64,000 bases of DNA from Ichthyophis bannanicus (GCA_033557465.1 CM066035.1:919904235-919968234); one strand, 5' to 3'; positions 10,451 through 19,911 are shown, counted from the stretch's first letter. Notes: generated from the letters alone by a model not told the origin. Numbers and translations: made by a program.

Positions 10451-11971
10451 TATCCCCCGCCTTAAAATATTACGTACTGCCGCCCCTTCCGGACAGTACG
10501 TAATACCAGTGTGGGATCTGCTGTGCTGTTCCATGTACACCATACTGGCAGTGGCAACTCTGTCTTTCCAGGGCTTTAAAAGGTTCAGGTGATATACCTG
10601 CCTACGACCCTTTGCGTTCTCTATCCTGTAGGAAACGGGCCCTACTTTCTCTACGACCGTACATGGTCCCCTCCAATGGGCTTCAAATTTTGGGCCTGGA
10701 TTTGCCACCTGGATAATTACCTTATCCCCTACATTTAACGTTCGGGGTTGTTTTCCCCTGTCGTAGTATTGCTTATGCTTCTGCTTACTTGCTTGCAGAT
10801 TTTCCATTGCAGCCTTTGCCGTTCTCTCTAAACGCTGCCTTAGACCCTTTAAAAACCGAGGTATTTCCATTTCAGAAATGTCTGGTTCTACCCATTGCTC
10901 CTGTAATATATCTAATATCCCTCTAGGGGATCTCCCAAACATAAGCTCATAGGGTGAGGCCTTTAATGAAGATTGCACGCGTTCTCGGCATGCATAGAGA
11001 ACGAATGGGAGCAAGGTATCCCATTCTGCTATCTCCTCTTTTTCCAGCCCTCTCCTCAGCATCTGTTTAATGGTCTGATTTGTACGTTCTACAAGACCAT
11101 TTGTCTGTGGGTGGTAAGCCGAAGTCCGTATGTGTTTTATCCCAAAAGCCCCCCATACGGTAGACAGATGCTTGGATAAAAAGTTGCTACCCTGGTCTGT
11201 AAGTACCTCTCTGGGGAACCCTACCATGCAGAATAGTTTGACCAGCTCCTGGGCTATAATCCTCGCAGAGGTGTTCCTTAGGGGAATAGCCCAGGGAAAC
11301 CGGGTGGCATGGTCGACTATAACGAGAAGGTACTGAAAACCCCTGGGTGTGCGTGTCATAGGGCCTACCATATCTATGCCTATCCGGCTCATAGGTACGG
11401 CTATGGTGGGAGTAAGCACCAAGGGTACAGCTTTTGGCCTTAACACTGATACCCTTTGACATGGAGCACACGACTCGCAATACTGCTTAGTCTCCTTGAA
11501 CACCCCAGGCCAGTAAAAGCGACCTAATATTTGGTCTAGGGTGCCTTGGATGCCTTTATGGCTCCCTATAGGGTGGTCGTGCGCGAGACGCAAGACCGTG
11601 GCTTTGAACGCCGTAGGCACTACCAGCTGTTTCCTTACTGCCTCAGAGTAAGGGTCTACGCTTTCCCTATACAGAACGCCATTGTCCATAAAGAACCTAG
11701 GTAATGTGGGCCTAATCTCCTGGGCCCATTCGAAGGCTCTCTTGAGCGCTGGGTCGGCCCGCTGCTCAGCAGGAAAGGAGGGAAATTTATTCACTAACTC
11801 GGCGGGTACCCAGGGTAGGCTTGCGCCCGCCTCCAACTCCGCTCGGCCGCGGGACCTAGACTGCCTCTCATGGCGCCTCTTTGCCTTGGCCTTTCTCCCT
11901 GGTGCAGTAGGTTCATACACTAGGTCCTCATGGGTAGGAAGAATATCTGTCTCTTCTTCCCCTAATACCTC
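9485..11971 (-). CDS. Gypsy integrase ORF running into the 3' LTR
   Basis: Open from just after an in-frame TAG at 11972-11974 to a stop at 9485. There is no obvious ATG near the beginning, so expression by gag frameshift or readthrough is inferred. Counting from 11920: an HHCC zinc domain at H116, H121, C151, C154; a DDE core with D183 (in IGIDMVGP), D242 (in LTDQGSNF) and E278 (in NGLVERTNQ), with the classic 35-residue D-E spacing; then an SH3/chromo-like tail (VGDKVIIQVANPGPKF, YHLNLLKPW). The last about 320 residues come from LTR sequence and are low-complexity (TETETDTDTGKDTSRDK). Protease, RT and RNase H are missing. In Gmr1-like elements the RT lies after the integrase, which would place the deletion near 10460-10550; this is inference. 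Confidence 0.85.
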   Translation of the reverse strand, partial: EVLGEEETDILPTHEDLVYEPTAPGRKAKAKRRHERQSRSRGRAELEAGASLPWVPAELVNKFPSFPAEQRADPALKRAFEWAQEIRPTLPRFFMDNGVLYRESVDPYSEAVRKQLVVPTAFKATVLRLAHDHPIGSHKGIQGTLDQILGRFYWPGVFKETKQYCESCAPCQRVSVLRPKAVPLVLTPTIAVPMSRIGIDMVGPMTRTPRGFQYLLVIVDHATRFPWAIPLRNTSARIIAQELVKLFCMVGFPREVLTDQGSNFLSKHLSTVWGAFGIKHIRTSAYHPQTNGLVERTNQTIKQMLRRGLEKEEIAEWDTLLPFVLYACRERVQSSLKASPYELMFGRSPRGILDILQEQWVEPDISEMEIPRFLKGLRQRLERTAKAAMENLQASKQKHKQYYDRGKQPRTLNVGDKVIIQVANPGPKFEAHWRGPCTVVEKVGPVSYRIENAKGRRQVYHLNLLKPWKDRVATASMVYMEQHSRSHTGITYCPEGAAVRNILRRGICREVQGSEPMETEVSVENETKAVSAESSMEGWHGNHKQTSSQRARERPSPELAPTSSGNCEHLGGGVAQYNGGRKLDKNPLVKRRGETETETDTDTGKDTSRDKGRVSDGSSVSDTERDTASVGKGKRNPNPSWRYSSKDKSCVGHSGPGHREQCLNVGGTEDFYCSGSKDIYAEKQKGQPRWVHKRQTPGKVNFPDYKYISEGGEEFCFPCGSQGRILRGSSVKSKGRIPCYKAEEGNVLPFNYRELFAPESKHLDSPSRLGEGNPVSEREQFAWQREEPVLKGFQEETDCMHWDPYQPPESEYMMDCSYMVADNVQSLC
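10451..10463 (-). promoter_or_regulatory. Polypurine tract
   Basis: On the minus strand the purine run AAGGCGGGGGATA lies directly against the 3' LTR, in the place where plus-strand DNA synthesis is primed in LTR elements. Confidence 0.7.
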
Positions 11972-12953
11972 CTACTTGAACGGGTAGCAGAAACCCATCC
12001 TGGACTGGTTTATCCACCCCAGACATCAGAACAGTCCTCTTAGTGCATTCCCTTTTAAAATGCCCCACTTTCCCACACAAATAACATTTACCCTTGGGTG
12101 TAGACACATTCTCTCTGGGCACATAAACACTCTCATCATTCTTACTTCTAACATTCCCATTAGCCATTGTATATTTTTCATCATAGGGAACCTTTCCCTT
12201 TTTAACATTATATAAACCTGCAGCTTGCAGTACGCTGCGCTCTGAGGGGTCAGCTATTTGGGCCTCCAAAAACCGGTCCGCCAAACTAGCTGCTTCCTCA
12301 GTGGTCTTGCAATTTTGCAAGGTGAGGTACATCTTCATTTCCTTAGGTACAGCCTGTACAAACTGTTCTAATATAACTGTATCTAATACACTTTCCATTG
12401 TCTTATTTTCTGGACTTAGCCATTTCCACGCCAGACTCTTAAGACGCTGTTGTAACGCCTTGGGCGTTTCATGAGGCTTCAGGCGAGCCTCCCTGAAAAG
12501 CCTCCTATAATGTGAGGTTGTCAGCCCCAACCTGTCCTTTACCGCCCTTTTTATTTCAGCATAATCATCCGCAAGAGCGGCTGGCATCGCTTTGTAGGCT
12601 GACAGGGCTTCACCTGTTAGCGAAACTGCAAAGCGCGTAGCCCACTGACTATCAGGCCATTTTAACGCCTGTCCAATACGCTCAAATGCATCTATAAAGT
12701 CATCAATATTGTCTGTTGGACTCAATTGTCCTAAAGAAAATGTATGACTTGCGTGCATTGGGGGTCCTGGCATAACCAAAGGATTGTCCGTCCGTGGTCC
12801 TTGGCGTTCCTGTAGAAGTGCTGCTACAGCGTCCAGCAGCGGCTTCTGCTGCTCTCTCTGGAGCGCGGCATTCTCCTCCTGGATGCACTTAGAAAGTTCC
12901 ATTTGTAGGTCCCACTGCTTCCGCATCCACGCTATTACGTCCTGGGCCTCCAT
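11928..12953 (-). CDS. Gypsy gag with SCAN-like capsid domain and zinc knuckle
   Basis: An intact 341-residue frame from ATG 12953. Residues about 10-50 are a predicted coiled coil. Residues about 70-235 are capsid-like. The part around 147-232 (SHYRRLFREARLKPHETP, LKSLAWKWLSPENK, DTVILEQFVQAVPKEM) follows the pattern of the vertebrate SCAN dimerisation domain, which is known to derive from the capsid of Gmr1-like gypsy elements. C290-x2-C293-x4-H298-x4-C303 is a CCHC zinc knuckle for RNA packaging. The end (about residue 322 onward) is probably foreign to the original gag, since a deletion joins gag to the integrase part here. Confidence 0.88.
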   Translation of the reverse strand: MEAQDVIAWMRKQWDLQMELSKCIQEENAALQREQQKPLLDAVAALLQERQGPRTDNPLVMPGPPMHASHTFSLGQLSPTDNIDDFIDAFERIGQALKWPDSQWATRFAVSLTGEALSAYKAMPAALADDYAEIKRAVKDRLGLTTSHYRRLFREARLKPHETPKALQQRLKSLAWKWLSPENKTMESVLDTVILEQFVQAVPKEMKMYLTLQNCKTTEEAASLADRFLEAQIADPSERSVLQAAGLYNVKKGKVPYDEKYTMANGNVRSKNDESVYVPRENVSTPKGKCYLCGKVGHFKRECTKRTVLMSGVDKPVQDGFLLPVQVGGIRGRRDRYSSYP

Positions 12954-13012
12954 CTCTCGTCAGCACCTGCAATGAAAGACAGAAAAAAAAAACCCAAGTG
13001 CGGCTCCCTTTT

Positions 13013-13017
<5 letters not shown>

Positions 13018-13046
<29 letters not shown>
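13018..13046. repeat. 29-base T run (A run in the gypsy leader)
   Basis: An unbroken run of T on the plus strand, between gag and the 5' LTR. Such a tract is unusual in a retroelement leader and may be a polymerase-slippage expansion. Confidence 0.9.
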
Positions 13047-13250
13047 CAACCCCACAGCGCCCCTCTTTTCCTGGTATCCTCCCTCACTTATGCCCAGGTG
13101 CTATTACCTGAGGCTTCGTGTAGAGGTCTGCGTTCAGGAAAAGAAGCTGTGTCTTGTCTTTGTCTTTCCTGCAGCCTTCTGGTAGCCCACTTGCTTGTGC
13201 CGGAGTCCTGGTGCTGTAATCTTCTGTTGTCCTTCCTTCAAGGTCAAGCA

Positions 13251-13267
13251 TCCGAAAAACTACGCCA
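13251..13267 (-). promoter_or_regulatory. Putative primer-binding site
   Basis: Four bases inside the 5' LTR, in element orientation, lies TGGCGTAGTTTTTCGGA. It begins with TGG as expected for pairing with a tRNA CCA end. I cannot name the tRNA. Confidence 0.4.
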
Positions 13268-13271
13268 GATA

Positions 13272-14595
13272 TGTCACCACTCACCCTCCCAGAGGTAATT
13301 AGCATAGGTAGGGCAAGTGGGTAGTTGTGTTTCTTTGGTGGTAAACTTAAAATGGAGGTGTAGAAAGGCCTCCTGGGTAATGTAGTCCACCAACCATGAA
13401 AATGAGTACACGTTGTGCACGAGTGGTTTAAGGAAATTAGGATTTATTTCCCCTCCCGGGGTTAGATGTTGAAGACCAAGAATAAGGACTATTTACAACG
13501 AAATTATACTTCCAGTGATAACAAAAATATTGCTTACTTTCAGCTGTTATACAAAACCAAAACAATAAACAGTTCCTTCCAAAATGTTTCTTTTGGCTGT
13601 TTCTTTCTCCTTAGTAAAAACCAATATATTCAGCACAGAGACTGCACATTATCCGCCACCATATAAGAACAGTCCATCATATATTCTGACTCAGGAGGTT
13701 GATATGGGTCCCAGTGCATACAGTCAGTTTCTTCCTGGAAACCTTTTAGAACAGGTTCTTCTCTTTGCCAGGCAAACTGTTCTCTTTCACTCACAGGGTT
13801 TCCTTCCCCCAACCTGCTTGGTGAGTCTAAATGCTTGCTCTCAGGTGCAAACAGCTCCCTGTAGTTAAAGGGTAATACGTTTCCCTCTTCAGCTTTATAA
13901 CATGGAATTCTTCCTTTGCTTTTAACACTACTTCCTCTCAGGATTCTCCCTTGGCTACCACACGGAAAACAAAACTCCTCTCCCCCTTCTGATATATATT
14001 TATAATCAGGGAAATTGACTTTACCTGGAGTCTGCCTTTTGTGAACCCAGCGTGGCTGTCCTTTCTGCTTTTCAGCATAAATGTCCTTGCTTCCTGAGCA
14101 ATAGAAATCCTCTGTGCCTCCTACGTTTAAGCACTGCTCCCTGTGTCCTGGACCTGAATGTCCTACACAGCTCTTGTCCTTTGAAGAGTATCTCCAACTA
14201 GGATTGGGATTTCTTTTACCTTTCCCCACGCTTGCTGTGTCTCTCTCCGTGTCGGAGACTGAGCTTCCATCTGAGACTCTCCCCTTGTCTCTGCTCGTAT
14301 CTTTGCCCGTGTCTGTGTCTGTCTCCGTCTCTGTCTCCCCTCTTCTTTTTACTAGAGGGTTTTTATCTAGCTTCCTTCCCCCGTTGTATTGAGCCACACC
14401 TCCCCCCAGGTGTTCACAGTTCCCTGATGAGGTAGGAGCTAGCTCAGGGGATGGGCGTTCCCTAGCCCTCTGTGACGAGGTTTGTTTATGGTTTCCATGC
14501 CAACCCTCCATGCTTGACTCAGCACTGACAGCTTTTGTTTCATTTTCCACAGAAACCTCTGTTTCCATCGGTTCTGAACCTTGCACTTCACGACA
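13272..14595 (-). repeat. 5' LTR of the gypsy element
   Basis: 1324 bp, matching 9127-10450 wherever I compared them, at an offset of 4145. Contains the same long minus-strand frame (13630-14586, starting at a GTG), here not joined to integrase. On the minus strand a GGACTACATTACCCAGG stretch (about 13372-13388) resembles the ZNF143/THAP11 promoter motif. Confidence 0.95.
13630..14586 (-). CDS. LTR-internal open reading frame (318 codons)
   Basis: Unbroken frame inside the LTR. It is hydrophilic, with alternating Thr/Glu/Asp near residues 85-100 and several Cys and Tyr in the second half (CVGHSGPGHREQC, DFYCSGSKDIYAEK). The same codons end the integrase ORF in the other LTR. No known domain is recognised. 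It may be a C-terminal Pol extension carried in the LTR, an accessory protein, or a chance frame kept open by low-complexity sequence. Confidence 0.5.
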   Translation of the reverse strand: MQGSEPMETEVSVENETKAVSAESSMEGWHGNHKQTSSQRARERPSPELAPTSSGNCEHLGGGVAQYNGGRKLDKNPLVKRRGETETETDTDTGKDTSRDKGRVSDGSSVSDTERDTASVGKGKRNPNPSWRYSSKDKSCVGHSGPGHREQCLNVGGTEDFYCSGSKDIYAEKQKGQPRWVHKRQTPGKVNFPDYKYISEGGEEFCFPCGSQGRILRGSSVKSKGRIPCYKAEEGNVLPFNYRELFAPESKHLDSPSRLGEGNPVSEREQFAWQREEPVLKGFQEETDCMHWDPYQPPESEYMMDCSYMVADNVQSLC

Positions 14596-16983
14596 GTTGG
14601 GAGCAGAATTCTATAAGATCCTTGGAGAACTGGTGGCCCCACAATTGGTGGCAGTCCACACCAAGCGGGCTGAGCAGAGTGCCTTTCGATGGGGTAGTAA
14701 TCTTGCCCATGTTATTCTTATCCCTAACCGGGGAAGGACCCTTTAAGAGCTGAGTCATATAGACCTATCTCGCTTCTTAATTTTGACCTGAAAATACTAG
14801 CGAAAATTCTTGCGGAGCGGCTGGCGGGTGTCTTGGGACACTTGGTGCATGACTCACAGGTTGGTTTCGTGAAAGGACGCTATGCGGTCCGTAACTTACG
14901 AAAGATTTTAACTTCTCTGGAGTGGGTGCAGAGTAGACACCTCCAGTCACTGCTCATCAGCTTTGATGCCGAAAAAGCATTCGATAGGGTCGATTGGCAA
15001 TATCTGTGGCACTTGTTACCTTGCTACGGACTTGGCAACTCTTTCTGTAACCTGGTTCGCAGTCTTTACATAGACCCGATGGCGGCGATCTCCTGTAACG
15101 GGGTGCTCTCCGAAACATTCCCATTGCGTCGAGGGACTAGACAGGGATGTCCTCTCTCTCCCCTGCTTTTTGTTCTTTCGTTAGACCCCTTTATACGTAG
15201 GGTTGAGTTATCTTCGAGGATTAGGGGGGTCCGCATTGGTCTCTCTGAGTTTAAGCTGTCGGCCTTTGCCGACGACCTCTTGGTGCATTTGTTGTCTCCC
15301 CAACAGTCGCTTCCAGCACTACTGCGGGAATTCACGACCTTTGGTCATGTTGCCGGCTTGTGTATTAATCGCGATAAATCGGAGGCCTTGGATGTATCGG
15401 GCTGTGTGCGGAGTGGCTGGCCGGGCGATTTCCCTCTCCAGTGGGCGACAGGCCATTTCAAATATCTAGGTATTTTGTTGCCTAGTCAGCCTTCTTCGCT
15501 TTACGGGTGTAATTTGAACCGTATTATATCTGGGCTGCAAACTCAGTTGCAGGCGTGGAACCCTCTTCCATTGGCCCTGTCTGGGAGAATTGCCGCAATC
15601 AAGATGGTTGTTCTACCGAGGATATTTTATTGGATGCAAACGCTGCCGGTATGGCTTTTGCGGAAAGATTTACGGCGGATGGAGGTCCTAATTCGGGGGT
15701 TTTTGTGGAGGGGGGCGAGAGCACGCATTCCCTACAGCCGGCTAGTGGGGACTTGGGGACAGGGTGGGCTGGGGCTTCCGGACCTGGGTGCCTATGCCTT
15801 GGCTTGCCAGGCTAGACATCTGGGGGATTGGTTAGGTAGCACTGAGGTGTATACGCCCCTGGCCATGGAAGCAGCCTATGCAGCTCCGATTTCTTTACTT
15901 GCCCTTTTACATCTTGATGACCGTTTGCTCCCAGCTCCTTTAGCTTCTAGTGTGGTGTTGGAATCGGTGCGTCGAACCTGGCGACAGCTAAATGTTTATT
16001 GGAAAGGGAATTGGAGGGTCTCGAGCTGGTTGCCTATACATGGTAATGTTCTGTTTACCCCGGGTATGGATACTGCGATTTTTCGAGTCTGGGAAAAGAA
16101 CGGGCTTCACAGTTTGGGTCAGCTAGTGGAACCCTCGGGGAAATGTAAGGGGTTTCTGCCGCTCTGTGCTGAGTATGGACTGGGGCCGGCTCACTTTTTA
16201 GCGTATTTACAGGTCTCACATTATGTGGCCTCCCTGCCGGCACCGGAGTTACAGACAGACCGCTCGGCGCAGATTTTAGAATTCTTTGATCTGGGTGGAG
16301 AGACCCCGCCGTCCATTCGGGTGTTGAAGTCCCGATTAGTCCGGTACCAACCCTCTCCGGATTACCGCCTGGTGGAACAGGCGTGGGCTGGGGAGATGGG
16401 AAGGGAGATCCCTTCGGGTACCCTTCTTGCAGCCGTGCGAAGAGTACGGGAGCTGGCAGGGGGAGCAAGATGGAGAGAAATGCAATTCAAAAGTCTCACC
16501 AGGGCTCATTTTTCCCCCCGACGGGCTCTCCGTTCGCATCTAACTACAGATGGCCGATGCCCGAAGTGCTGGGAACCTTTAGCGACCTTATTGCATATGT
16601 GATGGGGGTGTCGGTTAATTCGCCCCTACTGGACAAAAATTAGCTCCTTTATGGAGGGGTTATTGGGACAACGGGTGGGTTGGGACGTCTACTTAGTTAT
16701 ACTGGATCAGCTGCATCCCACGCAGCCCAAAGGTAAATGGGCGCGGCTGTTGCTCCGTAAGGCCTTTCTGGTGGGTAAAGGCCCCTTCCTGCGCAGATGG
16801 CGGGAACAGAACCCGCCCTCCTTTTGGGAGTGGCGTAATGCCTTTCATCAGTTGATGCTTTTGGAGGCTCGGGGTGCCAGGGGGAGCGTCAGGCGATGGC
16901 CGCTGTTTCAGCTACTATGGGATCCCTATATCCAGAATTTGACCCCCCGCAGTCGGAATGAAGTGCTACAATTGGGTGTCTAG
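14596..16983 (+). pseudogene. L1/Tx1 ORF2, reverse transcriptase and C-terminus (broken)
   Basis: Resumes the LINE frame after the gypsy insertion with GAEFYKILGELVAPQL, and a frame change near 14728 follows. RT motifs then run in order: SYRPISLLNFDLKILAK, DSQVGFVKGRYAVRNL, FDAEKAFDRVDW, GTRQGCPLSPLLF, the catalytic FADDLL near 15265, and FKYLGILL. A C-terminal cysteine-rich region has CPKCWEPLATLLHM followed by WGCRLIRPYW. A TGA at 16600-16602 replaces what is normally a Trp in that motif. The frame then runs open to the stop at 16981-16983. Inactive because of the shifts and the nonsense codon. Confidence 0.88.
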
Positions 16984-17259
16984 GCCTGGGTGCGGCATTG
17001 GTAGCTTGGTGACCGTATTGATGTGAGGTTCTGAGGTGATCCTGTACGGGATTGGATGTGACTATAGGGAGGGAGGGGGGGGAGGGGGGATCAATTTTAC
17101 TGGGTTAAAATGCACCTGTAAATGTGATTGCACTCCTGGTTGGGGATAAGAATCCACCCCACTAGGAGTTTGTTACCGTTTACTGTTTTGTTGGCTGTTG
17201 TTGATGGTGTGTATTAAATAAAGTATATTAAAAAAAACAAAAAAAAAACAAAAAAAAAC
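16984..17259 (+). other. 3' UTR and A-rich tail of the L1/Tx1 LINE
   Basis: Contains a G run (17071-17090), the poly(A) signal AATAAA at 17217-17222 and an A-rich tail broken by C residues at 17231-17259, ending at the target-site duplication. Confidence 0.85.
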
Positions 17260-17377
17260 AAACTTACCATGGTTCAGTAAACAGGCTCCTATAGCTTTCG
17301 GGTATTTCGGTCGTCTTTATTTTGTCTCTCCTATACACTGAATTCTACTGCAGATCCAGTACCATTTTGGATTATTT

Positions 17378-17649
17378 ATTTATTTATTTTATTTAGACAG
17401 TTTTGTATACCACCTTATCCTTCAATCAAAGCGGTCACAACACAATTGGGGGATACATTTAACACGCAGGCATATGAGACACATACACTAATACTTACAG
17501 GGAACATGGGCTATGGAGGGTTAAGTGGCTTGCCCAAGACCACAAGGAGCACCTGTGGGACTAGAAACCCCAGTCCTTTTGGCCCAAGGTTGCTGTCCCC
17601 CGACCTTCCAGCCTGAAGTACCTTGCCCCAACCACTAGGCCACTCCTAC
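17378..17649 (-). mobile_element. tRNA-derived CORE-SINE, minus strand
   Basis: In the reverse direction from 17649 it begins GGAGTGGCCTAGTGGTTG (A-box region). It continues with the CORE segment GGTCTTGGGCAAGCCACTTA and ends in an L2-like tail (AAGGTGGTATACAAAAC) plus TTTA repeats on the plus strand. The same family occurs at 30077-30345, 46665-46985 and 45518-45707. The tail suggests mobilisation by the L2 enzyme. Confidence 0.85.
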
Positions 17650-17935
17650 CTTCTTCTAGATTGCCTCTAGTCTATCTCTATCTCTAACTTTTCTGAGATG
17701 TGACCTCCAGAACTGAACACAGTACAGAAACATCATCACCTCCTTTTTCATTCTTGTTATGCTGATTTCTATACATTCCAGCATCCCTCTGGCTCCAGCT
17801 ATTACCTTGTTGCACGTTTTACTACCTTCCAGAAGGTCTCTCTCCTGGTCAGTGCATATCAGCCTCTCTCCCCACCACCTTCCATCACATAAGCTCCTTT
17901 GGATTTCTGCACCACAGATGCACAGTTTCAAAGAA
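17650..17935 (-). pseudogene. CR1 RT thumb fragment
   Basis: On the minus strand it gives GERLICTDQERDLL, ARGMLECIEISITRMKKEV and FLYCVQFWRSHLRK, matching the region just after FADD in other CR1 copies. A short fragment lying directly downstream of the host stop codon, so it would be part of the host 3' UTR. Confidence 0.8.
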
Positions 17936-17967
17936 TCTGAAAATTATTTAAAAAGTAACAAGAATTT

Positions 17968-18132
17968 TCAATACTTCCCATCATCATCCTTCTCCTTGGA
18001 TTCAATGTCAATATTCTGCTCCTGGAAGCTCTCTAGAAGACTGTCCACCTTTTGCAGATCTGCTTGAAAATGGTGTTCCAGGTCTTTGTTTTCTTGCAAG
18101 AAGATTTTAATCTTCTCTACACAACACAGGAC
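17968..18132 (-). CDS. Host gene, terminal coding exon (coiled-coil protein)
   Basis: Read on the minus strand, an intron ending TTTTATTGTTCTCTAG precedes an open frame starting VLCCVEKIKIFLQENKDLEH and ending KDDDGKY then TGA (17968-17970). It is 55 codons including the stop and enters in phase 0. The heptad pattern (VEKIKIFL, ADLQKVDSLLESF) is a coiled coil and the tail is acidic and lysine-rich. No transposon family seen here carries it, and its phase fits the exons at 27214-27351 and 53599-53763. I do not recognise the gene. The downstream sequence runs at once into CR1 and SINE sequence, with no AATAAA in the 30 bases before the CR1. Confidence 0.65.
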   Translation of the reverse strand, partial: VLCCVEKIKIFLQENKDLEHHFQADLQKVDSLLESFQEQNIDIESKEKDDDGKY

Positions 18133-18399
18133 CTAGAGAACAATAAAAAAGAAAACATAAGAACTGAGATGTTTGAGGTCAGGGTGTACTTGAAGAGGAT
18201 TTCTCACTTTCTTGTCTATTTCTGAGCCAGCAAAAACAGAGTAAGCTCGCTTCAGCAAGGTTATTGCCAATGGTGGTGGGGGGGGGGGGGAATCTGGCAG
18301 TGGTTTGCAGGTTCACCAGTATGCCTCCCTTTAAAATCAGGGGTGACACCAACTCCATGCTCTGCATTTATGGATAGTGCAGAGGGTGATTTCTTGGCC

Positions 18400-18672
18400 A
18401 AACAATGACCACAGACTTCATATAATGCACAATTAAACTATGGAATGTGCTAGAAGAAAATATGGTCTAGGAGTATAGCTGAAGTAGTAAACAGTTTAGA
18501 GGATAGGTCCATTAACATTTAGTAGCCAGAAAGACTTAGGATTGAAAGCATTGACTGGATCTCCCCATTCTGCATCTGCTGAGCATGTCTAAGAGACCCA
18601 GGTTGGCTACTGTCAGACACGATATTGAGCTCAGTGGACCACTAGTCTAAATCAGCATGAAATATCTTATGT
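18400..18672 (+). mobile_element. CR1-like LINE 3' end, old subfamily
   Basis: The phrase order (TAGAGGATAGGTCCATTA, later GGCTACTGTCAGACACGATA, then GGACCACTAGTCTAAATC and ATCTTATG) parallels the 3' end of the CR1 copy at 25433-25605, but with many differences. Confidence 0.5.
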
Positions 18673-19482
18673 CTTTGGCCAAGTCAATGTTTAATCATGC
18701 CAGGGAGCAGTTGCCAAATGATATGATGAGCGCAGAGGCAGAGCATTGCTTGACTTTCACGATATGTTCTCACCCAGCAGTAACTGAGATGGTCAACATA
18801 TGATCTAACTTGAAAACCAGGCAGATATGAGTAGTACTCCCAGTGCAACCCAAGCTCCCACAATACGTACTGCATTTCTAGCTGGATACTCCCTTAGATT
18901 ATTTTATAATCCCGTTTTCATCTTAAAAATATAAAACTGCACCACTGAAGTGGAACAGTGATGACATCATTCTTTGGTTTCAGTTACACGACAACTTGTT
19001 CCATGGTTAGCATGACAGCTCAAGTTTCAGAAATATGAACAATATCAGTTTGGTACACTGTTAGGTTCATTGTCTACACTTTAACCAGATCACTTCTGGA
19101 GCGCTATTTAAAAATTAGCTTTATACTGGCCACCCTCTAATCCTCAGGTATTGCGCCTGAATTTAACAACAGATTACAAAAAGGGCTTCTGATTTTAGGT
19201 CTTAACTGATAAACTACGATAAACCACTGCCAATGCAAAAAAAATTAAATTAGGTCTCTACTGGAAAACAGCACTTCCCCGGTACTTTAATCGCCTCTCT
19301 TCGCTTGGCTTATTTGCTCCACTCAGTTTTTGTGTCTTTTCTGTGTTGACAACTCCTAAGCAGCACAAACGTGCATGTTTGAATCTACCAGAAAAAGTAC
19401 TAAGCAATAGTATCAGTGGTGCAAAAACACCAACACACACTGATTTTTATATCCTCAAAACAAACTTAAATTAGCTGGTCCT

Positions 19483-19530
19483 GAACATGGTGGGTCGCCA
19501 GGAGTCGGGACTGACTCGAAGGCACACATT
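19483..19530 (+). mobile_element. Possible RTE-type LINE or SINE 3' tail
   Basis: GGTGGGTCGCCAGGAGTCGG followed by ACTGACTCGAAGGCAC resembles the conserved 3' tail of RTE-clade elements and the SINEs that borrow it. Too short to place with certainty. Confidence 0.4.
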
Positions 19531-19559
19531 GGATTTTGGAACATGGTTGATGTACTGAA

Positions 19560-19870
19560 TATGCGTGGGTGCCACCTCTGAACGCGCCAATACTAATCAA
19601 CAGGGCATTCTGGGGGGTGCAGTGAAGTCTAAGCGGCAAAGGTTAGGCACTTTACCGGGTGGCTTAACATTCACCGGCAACGCTAAGCAGGCAGCAGTTG
19701 AATAATTGCCACTGCCTGGTTAGCTTTGCCGCTAACCGTCAGACCCAGATATTCAACACTAGGGGCGGATATGGCCCCAGCAATGAATATTCAGGTCTTC
19801 AGTTCAGCAGCAACGGCTATCCGCCACCGCCGAGTATCAGGCCCACAATTTATAAAACGCCTAGGATGAG
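19560..19870. mobile_element. Palindromic MITE family copy, degenerate
   Basis: Shares short phrases with the copies at 20205-20635, 32041-35115 and 62208-62583: CTGCCTGGTTAGC, ATATTCA blocks, and a right end GAGTATCAGGCCCA. No coding capacity. Confidence 0.5.
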
Positions 19871-19911
19871 AAGCCCTATTTACAGATGACTAGCAATAGG
19901 TCTGCATTTCA

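Larger units (their letters stand above)
9127..14595 (-). mobile_element. Ty3/gypsy LTR retrotransposon, SCAN-type gag, internally deleted
   Basis: Two direct LTRs of 1324 bp (9127-10450 and 13272-14595) flank a 2821-bp internal region read on the minus strand. The LTRs show TG...CA ends. The host LINE sequence GTTG is duplicated on both sides, and deleting the element restores the LINE RT frame. The internal region holds gag with a zinc knuckle and an ORF with a complete-looking integrase, but no protease, reverse transcriptase or RNase H is visible. The LTRs look identical wherever I compared them, so the insertion is recent and the defective element was probably mobilised in trans. Confidence 0.93.
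5354..17259 (+). mobile_element. L1/Tx1-clade LINE, near full length, with nested gypsy
   Basis: A non-LTR retrotransposon with a short 5' UTR, ORF1, a long G-rich spacer, ORF2 (endonuclease plus reverse transcriptase) and a 3' UTR ending in an A-rich tail with an AATAAA at 17217-17222. It is bounded by 14-bp target-site duplications. A Ty3/gypsy element (9127-14595) sits inside ORF2. Without it the LINE would be about 6.4 kb. It begins with GGGAGACTTCCGG, and the window's last element (63396 onward) begins in a similar way. Frameshifts and one nonsense codon in ORF2 make this copy inactive. Confidence 0.93.

Noticed and set aside
19110..19230. Very old CR1 fragment
   Set aside because: Only one phrase (AATCCTCAGGTATTGCG) resembles CR1; too weak to annotate.
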